Shown here one piece after another: positions 27,801-37,057 of a stretch of 60,000 bases of DNA. The notes under the pieces are model-generated. The model saw only the letters and a program-made list of their open reading frames with translations, had not been told where the DNA came from and did not search any database. The position numbers and the translations under genes were made by a program. Within the stretch, counting starts at the first letter, position 1. Each line of letters opens with the position of its first letter. This stretch comes from Tubiluchus corallicola (taxonomy: Eukaryota > Priapulida > Priapulimorpha > Priapulimorphida > Tubiluchidae): contig JAQGDQ010000003.1 of the NCBI GenBank assembly GCA_030141605.1, positions 2,377,501-2,437,500 of the forward strand. Reading direction: 5' to 3'.

Positions 27801-30800
27801 TTTCTAGCCGACCAATCAGCGAATGACATCCGTCTTCTTGTCGAAAACCCAAACTCTCTCCACCAACTACTAAAGTAGGAATGTAATTTTTGTGTGAACT
27901 TTAGGTTTAAGTACTGTTAACATTGCAGTGTTTTTTTCTGTAGTGTGGAATTTTTATATATAATGTACCACAGTATATTGTTGGAACTGCTTTACTAGGC
28001 TTTTGGTATAATTTTGTAATGTATTGTAGTATTGCAAACAATGCTTTACTATGTTCAGGCTGAGATACGTCAGAGCGTTCAGAGAAATTCTCAGCTAAGC
28101 TAGTGACCGCTTGAGAAAACACAGCCATGGCACAACTCAAATCTTTAAACTGGGATTCACAACGCGATGACAAATTTTGCAATTCTACAGCTAAATTTGA
28201 TTACTGTGTCTGCTAGTATTAAAGCCTGAATTTCTGCATAGACCAGGTATGCAATGAAGGTTAGCATTAGCAGACAGAAAGCAAGCTGACCTAGTTTACT
28301 ATCAGGATATGAAATTTCGCTTGGGGGACATGGTTGATAATAGGGCCAGCAGAACAACCGCGTGTAGGCTCAAACAAGACGTCTGGATCTACATGGAGGA
28401 GGTGAGTTGCTGCTAATGTGGTAGCAGGCCCGACAACAGGTGCCTCTTAACAATATTAACAAATCTATACGTGTAGTTCGCAGAGCCTTGCTGTTTTAAT
28501 TTTTACGATTATTATTTATTAAACTTTTTTTCAGATCCTATGAAGATCAATTGAATTTGAAGTGATTATATACTGCAAATGATATACACCTTTCTGGGTG
28601 TGTGTATGTGTGTGTGCAAAAATTTAGCCTTACACTATTTTTGTCCAGGTCATACATTTTTGGGCTAATTTGACTGGTCTATTATTTTCTCATAACATAC
28701 TAGCATTTCTGACATAATTAAAAATAAAGCCTTTAATTATGTCATTAGCTACAAACTAGCTATCGGATAAAAAAGCAACGCATCAATCTCTAATTTTTTT
28801 ATCAACATTAGATGTATTTTATGATCATTAATGGTTACCTGGCAATTAATTTTTCAAGTAAAACAGTCTTAATGTTTGGTTTGGGATCGGGTGCTGATGA
28901 TGTCAGAGTCCCGTATCGTCGTTCACGGGATTCACGCTCAGAACGAGTGTAACTTGCCTGGTATAGATAATTAACACAGTTTGGACGATTATAGACGACA
29001 TATATGAGAAAAAATTAAAGTTATCTAAATTTGGTGCATGGGACGGGGGTGCAGATGACGTCATTGCTGCCCTTGCCATGCAACTTAGACTCAAAATTCT
29101 TGTAGCAAATGGCCTACATGGTTTCCTATTGGTGCATAATAATTTCATCTCATTTTATGACTTGGCTTGCAAGTTACGTACAAATATTTGATTTTGTGAA
29201 ATAGATTGACGGGTACTGATGACGTAATTTGGCCACTTCGTGTGTTCCTAGATCACTAATAATACCACCAAATGAAAGCCCACATATAACTTACTATTCA
29301 TCCCTAATAGTAACCAAGTGTCTATCTGTGAACGTTTTGGAGTTATAAGCCTCCAAAGTACACGGCCATTTCTAGACTTAGTGTCCCAGGATAGTGGGCT
29401 AAAGTGTGAAGTTGTATAAAAATTTCCAAAGTGACATGAAGAATCAGTCTTGAAAGTTTGACAGCTATATCTAGTCAATCCCCTTTTCTCAGCTACCAGA
29501 CCAGATTGTAAATTACATATATATAAATTTGATGAAAAATATCAGAGAAACTAAAGTAACTAAATTAAATTTTTATATTAACTATTTTGTTGTTGAATAG
29601 TTTAAGTATTTTTCACAATAAGCACATTTTTTTCAACAAAATAGTTTTGGAAGGATATGATACCTAGGGTACTGAAACCCAAAATTCCCAGAATAAAAAT
29701 GTCTTTAAACCAACTCCTACACACATTTTCTTAAAGCACTCTGACCATTCTTTATGAATCATAATAAAATTTTTTGCAACTTTTGTTTCTGCACTGCTAT
29801 TTAAATAAAAAATGTGAAAAATTGCTTTATATTGTCAATGGGAAAATCGCTTTGTCCGAAATGTAACACAATGATTTATGTTTGGTGAGACTAGCAATTC
29901 TAACTAACACTTACATTAAATTTAGTACCTGATTCGCTAGATAATACAATTAATTGTTTTTTGATTAATTATATAATTGAAACTCGATAGTGCAAACACT
30001 GATCAATTGTTTAATTGTTTGAATAGTTTAGTAATTGAAATTCGTTTACTATTTTTGTTGAATTGGAAAAGTTGTTTGATAGACCAACTTGACAATCTGC
30101 TGTCTGATTGGTTGTTAGCTTACATTGGCTAGGTGAGTGAATAGGGAAGCTAAATGGCCAGCTTGTTGATCTGTTCGAGATTTTAGAGCACAACTGATGC
30201 TGTGTGCAGGTGGTATTGATTAAAATTGTTACTTTTGGTACCACAGATGCATGACAAAATGGTTTAGGTCTGAAGCAGTTTCCCCAAATACTATATTACT
30301 AAGATGGTTGGCCACAGATTGTTTTGTAGTTCTTCAACTGTTTTGCATGCTATAACCTTAAGTGAGTATAGCTTTTTAGAGTTAAATGACTAGGATAAAA
30401 ATTTTAATTTGCCCAAGATGGTTAAATGTACCAAATTGCATTGATTTTCTTTAACTATCTCTCACGTGACGGTTAGTGGCACATATATACCTAGTAGCTT
30501 TGGTTCATCTTTGGATGCTCTTTGTCACATGCCAGGCCCTATTCGTGACGTGCCTGTTGCAAACCTCATAGACTTGGTAAGTTATAGTAATTAGTAATTA
30601 CCACCTATTAATAAAGTGACAAAAACATTTTTGTTGCATCATTTGAAATATTTAGCATGATAAGCTATTAATTTTTACCTGTGATTTCATATCAGTAATC
30701 TTTTTTGTTAACTGACTTTTTCTTGAAATGTCAGTACTTGTTTAAAGGATGTGGATCACATAGGTGTAATCTTATTGTGTGCTGAGTTCATATTACTCAT

Positions 30801-33800
30801 TGATAGAATTTTATATTGCAAACTTGTTGAAGCATATATTAAACTCCCTGCTTTTGCTGAAACATTTCACTGTGTGCAATTTTTATTAATGTGATAATAA
30901 GCATACAAAGCATGCCTTGTTTGCATAAGTGAACCACTGAGGTTTGCACCTGTGAAAGTTAATAAGGAAATAATAGCCATTTGTCGTACTCTAAATAGTC
31001 ATTAATGTTCTGACCCACATGAATACAACAACAATAACGGGAAATGTTCGTCCTCTGAAAACATTGATTTATTGTAACTGCATGTAGCATCTGCAAATAG
31101 CCTTGTGTGTATAGAAAAGCAACATATAGTGAAGCTTGTGAACAACTGTATTCAACAGTTTCTTTCTTGTTTCAGGAACAGTCTGACCAGGATTTGATCA
31201 CACCAAAAGGAATTGTTGATGGCAGTGAACCACCATATGACATTCCTAAGGAAATCTGGACAATGCTTAATCACCTTTATGAGTTTGGCATACATCATGT
31301 TAGTATTGCTTTTACGCAAAATACTTTGTTGAAACATAGTACCTTTTGGTATATATTTAATTTACATGTAGTATTAAACTTTAGAAAGTAAAACATTGAA
31401 TACCATTGTATAATTGGTATAGGTTTCAGTTGTTTAAGTTGGTAACACTGAAACTTAACTGAAATTTAATAAACTTATGCAAATTCAATTCCGAAGATTT
31501 ATTTAGCCACTTTAATGTAACCAAATGCCCCTTTCGTGTAATTATCTGATACAATAACTCATATTTTTATACATAAGCTTGGATCATAACAGTTTGACAA
31601 CAATTACAGTATAAATACACAAACATTTCAATATAATTACTATTCTTTGTTCAGTAGATGGGAAATTGTGCCGTATATGTAATCTATATATATGTACATC
31701 AGTGATTGTGATCTTGAACAGTTTAACATTTACATTTGGTAATTACGCTAACTAGAAATTTCCATGCATTTTCTAAATTCCGCATATACAACAGTGGACC
31801 CAGCAGTGTATTTGTGAATGTAACAGTCTCTGCAAACCAATGCATCCAATGCGGCCCACACTCGCAGTTATTCGTTGTAAACAGAGTTACATAGTAGAAT
31901 ATCCAAGTTAAAAAAAAGAGAATTAATATCCGTCCCATGGCTTTCGTTATCTTCATCTCTCGCTCTATCCGTGATGCTTGACCGAGCGAGTCGGGAAGGT
32001 TGGTTGGCCCAACTCTTTTAAGACGCTGAACTGCGACTTGCCAGATCTTGATGTATGTGATGATGACAAGCACAGCTGGCAAACAATAGATAATGACAAA
32101 GACTGCCATGCCATGTGATTTGTCATAAGGAAATCCACAATCTCCTGCTTTAAAAACTTCTGTAATAATGAGTGACGGCGATGCAATGATTGACACAAGC
32201 CAAATTAACATCAGCACAAAGATGAGGTGTTTCGTCTGCATGCCAACACTGTGCCAAATGGGATGCACGACTGACACATATCGCTCTGCTCCTGCGACAC
32301 ATCGATGTAAGAAACTACATGTGCTGCTTGATGTCCAGGTGATGAATATGCCACATTGGAACTCACACGGAAAGAAAAATATGTCTGCCATGTCCCAGGT
32401 CAGCGTGACCAGGACTAATATGACATCTGCTACAATGGTCGAGTACATAATGTACTGATTGCTGCTTTTGTTTTTACCTTGCTTGTTCAACCAGAAAAAC
32501 AGAATACTGTTAATTACGATTGCACTTATACCTATGCATGCTTCCGTGGTTGTAAGTAAATACGAAGAGAGTGGTACTTCGTGGGGGTTGTTTTCTCCAG
32601 TTGCTAAAGCACAGAATGTATGTTCTTCGGTTACATTAGCCATAGTCTTGGTCAGCAGAGGTATTCTTTGATAAACTGTTTTTGCGTTATAAATCAGCTT
32701 ATATAATAATACAAATAGTGAATTATGTTGTGTATGTTGATGCACAGCTTTGCTTACAATCACTTGATATTTGCATGTTATACTCACAGTGGTTCAAACC
32801 ATAACAGAGTGTACGACACTATGTTTGCCATTGATTCGCATCACTGTTGTAATTTGTTTTGTCACTGCTGCAGAAATGAGCTGCGTTGTTATATATGACA
32901 TGATGCGTGACATGTCGTAGCTCATAATTTCTGACCAGCTGAGTTTTGCTCAAGTTATAATGAAATGAAAACTCATTGATTTTTTTTGTAAACATTCTCA
33001 GAGAAATTTTCCGTTTTTGTCATGCAAACTTGTGAGTGTATGAGATAATATCATCAATTGTTTTGATTTTGTTGTTTGTTTAGTATTTTCTTGTGGAACA
33101 TCTGTTATTTTCATGTGCAGTTTTTTCTGTATGACTGGCAAAATGCAATGCGAATACGGTAACAATGTTTTTTCTGTTTGTTTGCTTTTCTTATTCTAAT
33201 ATTTTTGGGTCAATACAAAAATCAATTATTTTCTTTTTTACTAGAAGTTATGTGTGCTTTCACTTGGGGAAAAACCCTAAGATATAAGTGTTATGTTTTG
33301 TTGCAGCCATATTTGTTTACTTTCAGAGCGATCTGTTTCAACAGCCAGGATTACATGCTGAAATAATTGAAATCAGAAATGCACTGGACACAGGAATAAC
33401 AGACAGACTGCGTATCCTTATCATTAACGAGTAGTATTAGTCCCACGATCTAAGACAAATATATAGTCACAATTTTTAAGAAGTCACATTAATAGTTATG
33501 CACCATGAATGCATTTTGTGAATACATTACTGCAAAAAAGTACCCCATATAATTAATTGATGAGAACAGACAGGGTTGTGCCTTACTAAAAAGATGACAC
33601 CAAGTCACAATGTTACAATGTGAGCTTCTGATTTGCAATTCCTTGATTTCTGATGTGCATTGCAAGCTAACTGTGCTTACAAAGTAGATGTGTCTGTTAA
33701 TGATTAACGATAATTATTACATTTTTGCACAGATGCTGCACAATGTTTTTTAGAAATGGCTTTAGTGCATCCACAACACTCTTCCAAAAAGTTCAGGATG

Positions 33801-36800
33801 TTGTTGAACAAATTATAAAGGTGTTAATCAGTAGTAAAATGAGTTTTATTCTGATAGGTATGCATTGTGAAGTATGAAATAAGAACCTAGTGTGAATTCA
33901 CGATTCGGCTGTAGACCATCTTTGTTTCTTGGTTATTTTGCAAGTTAAAAACAATTATATGTAGAGCCACAACATTAATTTCCATGTCTCAAAAATAAGT
34001 CACATACTCCTTTTCGTGAGTGTTTTATACTGAGTGAACCAAAAAGTTTAACTGAAAAAACCAAAGACCGTACATAGTGATTTAATTCCAGTACTTCTAA
34101 ATTCTAATGTTTAAAATTCATGTTCTGGCATTTTGATGGTCGTTCTGACTTGCTAATAAACAAATAATTGAAAAATTATGGTATAAGAAATCAAAAAGAA
34201 ATTGAGACATGCAATCTCTTGCCATCTCTTATTATAATTTTATCACATTTATTAAAAAGTGCTAACCCTCTGCACAGTATCTAAGAATATAGTAACAAGA
34301 CAATATTGTTTTTATTAAGCTATATATATATTACTTAATAATTATTGACCTTAACCATTAATTACAGCTGGTAGTGTGCATTCAGTAGCTGAAGCACTGC
34401 TCATGTTTTTAGAAGCTTTACCAGAAGCAGTAATACCTGCTAAGTATTACTCTCGAGCACTACGAGCGTCGAGTGATGTCCACCTCTGTGAACAGGTAAG
34501 CTTCAATTATTATTGAGAAACTACTTCAGGAATTGATGTTGTGATCAGAATAACATTATCAATGCAAATTGGTTCTTTCTAATCGATTTTGACATGGCTG
34601 TGGTTTTTAATTGGCCGTTTGTATAGGTTTTCATACAATTTGGAATCCTGCAAGCTGGAATCTAACATTTACCACCATTATCAGGGTTATATCTGTAAGA
34701 TGAGTCACTGAACAGGCAGAGGTATCTCTGCCATGGACCTCATCAGGGTTATAGCTCTAAGATGAGTCACTGAATAGGCAGAGGTACCTCAGCCCTGGAC
34801 CTGATCAGGGTTATATCTGTAAGGTGAGTCACTGAACAGGCAGAGGTATCTCAACCATGGACCTGATCAAAGTTATATCTCTAAGGTGATTAACTGAACA
34901 GGCAGAGGTATCGCAGCCATGCACCTGATTAAGGTTATATCTCTAAGGTGAATCGCTGAACATGCAGAGTTATATCAGCCACATTTGAATATGAGTCCGT
35001 CTTTCATCTAGGAGGTAAACAATCAGTCTACATGACAAATGAAACCGCCCAGAGTGAAAATTGAAATTGTATTTATTTTTAACTTCATTCCACGAGCATA
35101 ACATCCTAGTCACTAGGCCATGCACATCTCAAATATAGGTGGAAAGAGTGAAATGCGATTAATTTTTCCTAAACAATTTTGATCAAAAATACTTTTTTGT
35201 GAATTTAATTAATCATGTAAATTTTATTTCAGTTATTTAACAAAAATTTCGTTAATGTTTTCCCCAATGAATGAAGATTACTTCTTGACAATAGGCATAG
35301 TAAAATAATTCCATATTATAGCAGAGTGCTACAATGCCAGCATTCAAATTTCAGTCTTTTCACCGCTTAAAGCAACTTTGTTTGCTTGTTGTGCCTTCCT
35401 CGATTAATTCTCTCAAACAATTTGTCTATTAGGAACAAAAACAAAAATGTTTCCGTGCACACTTGCAACATGTTATAAACTTTTTATGTTCCGTGATGCT
35501 GATTCTAAAAAGGTAATTATGATTGAGACTGCAGTTTCTGCAGTGTGCACTGTTGTTTGTTGGTTTTTACAATTGATGCTCACTGCTTTATTTGTGAGAC
35601 ACGAAACGGAAAACATGTAATAGCATGCTGTCTGGTGATAGTATGCACCTAAGCATTTATACCCAATTACCTCTCTTAGGGCGTTCATTTAGGTATATTG
35701 TTTACCGTGGTTTTTGAAGCCAGAATTCTTGTCAGAACTGTGTATAAACATCAGTCACTGGCAATTAATATTAAATGAACTGCAGTCAAAACAATCAGTA
35801 GATTCCCATTCTATCCACCAACCACATTATCCTGTCTGGTGCACACGCATTAGTTTTAACGATATTGCAAGAGACAACAACAACAACAAAATTTCTCATA
35901 CAAGTAGGCGCTGGACACAGTTTGTGCTTAGGTGGCAGTAGTAAGTAATGCTACTGTATTAGGTTTCTTGTAATTGGGTAAATGATCACTAGCAAAATTG
36001 CTTCTGTGCAGTGCCATTTGCCAATCTACTTCTAGTTATTTATCTCACTGAGGCACGATTTATATATAGCTGCACTTGGCTGAGATTTTGCATTTCATAT
36101 CGACGAGAAAGAGTACAGCCTGGTTTGCCACAACATGAATATGCCCTGTTGACTTGAGTGTTTTCTAATTCACTCCAAACAAGTCCTTACCATTTCATAC
36201 CATTTCTTGCAGTTACTGTCAGAGCTCCCCACTAGTCACGGAAATGTGTTCCGCTACTTAATGGCTTTCTTGAGAACATTTCTGAGCTATGTGGAAAGCA
36301 ATAAACCAGACACTGCAGAGAGACTAGGTAAACAGTTGATTTATTTTTATTCCAACCACACCAAACAAAAGTAGAAATTTTTATATCCTGCCTTGATAAT
36401 GGTTGATTGAAATCAATTTTTATTCAATGGTCTCTTGAGTATATTCTTACAAAAACTTGTAAGTTGAATTGCAATTGAAGCATGAGTGGCATTCCTTTAA
36501 ATTGTGCAATTAATTTTTGTCAGGTTTGAGTTTTTTACGACAATTGGAATTTCTTCAAACAGTGACTTTGTTAGTTAGATTATTCAAATGCAGATATTCA
36601 ATGCTTAACATTAGTGTTTATACGTTGTCCCTTTTAATTGTCAAATGCTAGAAATATTATCGATATTAGTGTGAATGTTTTTGTCAATGTGGTTGTTTTA
36701 CTAGTAATAACTGCTGAACAATGCTGTTTATAGTATGAAATCCATTAAGGACAAGAAAGATGAAAAACTATTATCTTTATTAGTCCTATTCCTTTGAATG

Positions 36801-37057
36801 TGTTACATTCATCCCCATAACCTTAAAATGGGGCCACTGGCCTCTGGTTTATGTTGTGCAGATGTAGAAACTGTGGTTTTTCAGTAAATGCCCCATTTCA
36901 TAATAAATTTAGTGTATTTGCACGAGTTGTTATGTTTGCAGCCTTGCTGTTCGGTCAAATTATTCTGCGAGTGCCACCAGAATTCAAACAAAGCGTGCAA
37001 ACTAGAGAAACTGATGCAAAGAAAGCAGCCTTGATCTTAAATTTCATAAGTGAATAA
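11401..37057 (+). CDS. OCRL: Inositol polyphosphate 5-phosphatase, OCRL/INPP5B type (5' end missing)
   Basis: Twenty-two exons join in one frame: 11401-11502, 11938-12035, 12674-12805, 13426-13629, 14786-14930, 15402-15545, 16238-16339, 17621-17735, 18789-18905, 20354-20461, 20883-20953, 21406-21627, 22879-23014, 24477-24587, 25210-25375, 25515-25639, 30466-30576, 31176-31298, 33327-33411, 34368-34495, 36213-36327 and 36942-37057 (TAA). They give about 924 residues, close to human OCRL (901) and INPP5B (993). Domain order is PH, linker, 5-phosphatase, ASH, RhoGAP-like. The family removes the 5-phosphate from PI(4,5)P2 on endosomes, Golgi and coated pits. Several stretches look more like INPP5B ([16 protein letters not shown]), others like OCRL (GFEDNF), as expected of a pre-duplication invertebrate orthologue. 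At least one short upstream exon with the start codon is not located. Introns 16 and 19 look U12-type; the rest are ordinary. Confidence 0.93.
13426..15545 (+). CDS. OCRL: OCRL linker exons with AP-2-binding-like motif
   Basis: Exons 13426-13629, 14786-14930 and 15402-15545 encode the hydrophilic linker between the PH and phosphatase domains. It contains GFEDNF at about 14824-14841, identical to the FEDNF core known in vertebrate OCRL as an AP-2 appendage-binding motif. The last exon ends in EYTDIQTFR, the conserved lead-in to the phosphatase. A Tigger-like transposon (13700-14557) occupies most of the intron between the first two. The 15402 acceptor was chosen because it follows a pyrimidine tract and keeps phase; the residues just after it are little conserved. 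Confidence 0.8.
13700..14557. mobile_element. Tigger/pogo-like non-autonomous DNA transposon, copy 1
   Basis: The left end reads cagtaagtccttgcttaac at 13700-13718. The right end (14537-14557) is its inverse, gttaagcgaggagttaccgtg, allowing two inserted bases. Both ends are flanked by TA (13698-13699 and 14558-14559), the target duplication of Tc1/mariner-pogo elements. The internal 860 bp repeats words such as gttaa/cgttaag but encodes no recognisable transposase. It sits in the OCRL intron between 13629 and 14786. Confidence 0.75.
16238..23014 (+). CDS. OCRL: OCRL 5-phosphatase catalytic domain exons
   Basis: Seven exons (16238-16339 to 22879-23014) carry the family motifs in order: [50 protein letters not shown] and SDHKPV. 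These cover the magnesium- and phosphate-binding residues of the exonuclease/endonuclease/phosphatase fold. No catalytic motif is missing, so the enzyme should be active. The segment [12 protein letters not shown] is the membrane-contacting motif seen in this subfamily. All introns are GT-AG; the donor at 16340 (GTATTT) is weak. A second Tigger-like copy lies in the intron before the last of these exons. Confidence 0.93.
22072..22460. mobile_element. Tigger/pogo-like DNA transposon, copy 2 (right end unclear)
   Basis: From 22072 the sequence cagtaagtcctcgcttaac, preceded by TA, repeats the terminus of the element at 13700-14557. The following ~100 bp (ttgacaccttttttcactta...) resemble the inner side of that element's right end. 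The matching right terminus was not found, so the end given here is a guess. It lies in the OCRL intron before exon 22879-23014. Confidence 0.55.
23282..24039. mobile_element. hAT-like MITE (~758 bp)
   Basis: The left end is tagggatgtcatgaag; the right end is cgtgacatcccta (to 24039). They form inverted repeats of about 15 bp with one mismatch. The flanks agttaaat and aagtaaat agree at 6 of 8 positions, consistent with a decayed 8-bp target duplication as in hAT elements. The interior is full of gattcg/gatcc words in both orientations and has no open frame of note. It lies in the OCRL intron 23015-24476. Confidence 0.65.
24477..30576 (+). CDS. OCRL: OCRL ASH domain exons
   Basis: Exons 24477-24587, 25210-25375, 25515-25639 and 30466-30576 encode the ASH (ASPM-SPD2-Hydin) domain, an Ig-like fold that in OCRL/INPP5B contributes to Rab binding. 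Visible blocks are [34 protein letters not shown] and [13 protein letters not shown]. The last two are contiguous only if the 4.8-kb intron at 25640-30465 is removed as an AT-AC intron, giving [14 protein letters not shown] against the family's KDYF-LTISGNYLPS. The domain ends in LIDL at an exon edge; the next exon supplies E, forming a clathrin-box LIDLE. Confidence 0.88.
24600..25014. repeat. Interspersed repeat rich in gatcgcaatca words
   Basis: Words such as gattgcaatcacgatcacc (about 24645) recur inverted near 24910-25000 (gatgcgatcatgg, gatcgcaatcatt, gattgtgatcattataaccc). This suggests two imperfect inverted arms of a decayed MITE in the OCRL intron 24588-25209. Termini were not resolved. 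Confidence 0.35.
25658..25720. repeat. (GT)n / GTGCGT microsatellite
   Basis: A TG-rich simple repeat with CG interruptions is directly visible, starting about 20 bp inside the AT-AC intron, just downstream of its donor. Confidence 0.9.
27920..28460 (-). other. Decayed open-frame patch inside intron 16, origin unknown
   Basis: On the minus strand, consecutive patches in different frames have non-random-looking composition. One at about 28310-28450 includes [17 protein letters not shown]. One at 28157-28357 contains a hydrophobic stretch. One at 27907-28182 is helix-rich ([17 protein letters not shown]). The frame changes and stops suggest a relic of a transposon gene. I do not recognise the family, and chance is possible. 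Confidence 0.25.
31176..37057 (+). CDS. OCRL: OCRL RhoGAP-like domain exons
   Basis: Exons 31176-31298, 33327-33411, 34368-34495, 36213-36327 and 36942-37057 encode the C-terminal RhoGAP-like domain: [58 protein letters not shown] and [14 protein letters not shown]. Where active RhoGAPs have the arginine finger, this protein has Gln (DLFQQPG), as in vertebrate OCRL/INPP5B, so it is predicted to bind Rac/Cdc42 or F&H-motif adaptors without GAP activity. The second intron (33412-34367) is U12-type. The first intron (31299-33326) hosts an antisense GPCR gene. Confidence 0.9.
31723..32787 (-). CDS. Intronless rhodopsin-like (class A) GPCR, nested antisense in an OCRL intron
   Basis: The single open frame is 354 codons. 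The second Met at 32641-32643 is the likelier start, giving 306 residues beginning MANVTEE with an N-glycosylation site. Seven hydrophobic segments are visible. Class A landmarks present are Asn in TM1 (IVINSILF), Asp in TM2 (IVADVILV), Cys before TM3 (FQCGIF) and Cys in loop 2 (GDCGF), the ERY motif after TM3 ([10 protein letters not shown]), Trp in TM4 (IWLVSII), and Pro with Tyr in TM5 ([11 protein letters not shown]). TM6 has TWIFYY instead of CWxP, and TM7 has GPLLY instead of NPxxY. It is flanked by OCRL exons 31176-31298 and 33327-33411 on the opposite strand. Ligand and subfamily are unknown. It looks intact. Confidence 0.9.
   Translation of the reverse strand: MSITCKYQVIVSKAVHQHTQHNSLFVLLYKLIYNAKTVYQRIPLLTKTMANVTEEHTFCALATGENNPHEVPLSSYLLTTTEACIGISAIVINSILFFWLNKQGKNKSSNQYIMYSTIVADVILVLVTLTWDMADIFFFPCEFQCGIFITWTSSSTCSFLHRCVAGAERYVSVVHPIWHSVGMQTKHLIFVLMLIWLVSIIASPSLIITEVFKAGDCGFPYDKSHGMAVFVIIYCLPAVLVIITYIKIWQVAVQRLKRVGPTNLPDSLGQASRIEREMKITKAMGRILILFFLTWIFYYVTLFTTNNCECGPHWMHWFAETVTFTNTLLGPLLYMRNLENAWKFLVSVITKCKC
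33412..34367 (+). other. U12-type GT-AG intron (intron 19 of OCRL)
   Basis: The donor is GTATCCTTAT at 33412, matching the U12 GT-subtype consensus. The acceptor AG is at 34366-34367. A U12-like branch sequence, gaccttaacc (34347-34356), sits about 13 nt upstream and there is little polypyrimidine tract. Splicing gives [20 protein letters not shown], matching the family's LDTGM...SNHSVAEA region. Confidence 0.88.
34681..34992. repeat. 62-bp tandem repeat, about five copies
   Basis: Units begin near 34681, 34743, 34805, 34867 and 34929, spaced exactly 62 bp. Each contains ttatatctctaag, gtgagtcactgaa, caggcagaggtatc and ccatggacctgat variants. Divergence rises toward the last copy. It lies in the OCRL intron 34496-36212. 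Confidence 0.93.

Larger units (their letters stand above)
25640..30465 (+). other. U12-type AT-AC intron (intron 16 of OCRL)
   Basis: The 5' end reads ATATCCTTAA at 25640, matching the U12 5' splice-site consensus. The 3' end is AC at 30464-30465. A U12-like branch sequence, ttttctttaact, sits at about 30445-30456, with its adenosine about 11-12 nt before the AC. No GT-AG pair nearby keeps both the frame and the conserved KDYF/LTISGNY alignment. At 4826 bp this is the largest intron in the gene. Confidence 0.88.

Noticed and set aside
32168-32671. Plus-strand frames over the GPCR
   Set aside because: Shadows of the minus-strand receptor gene, without domains of their own.
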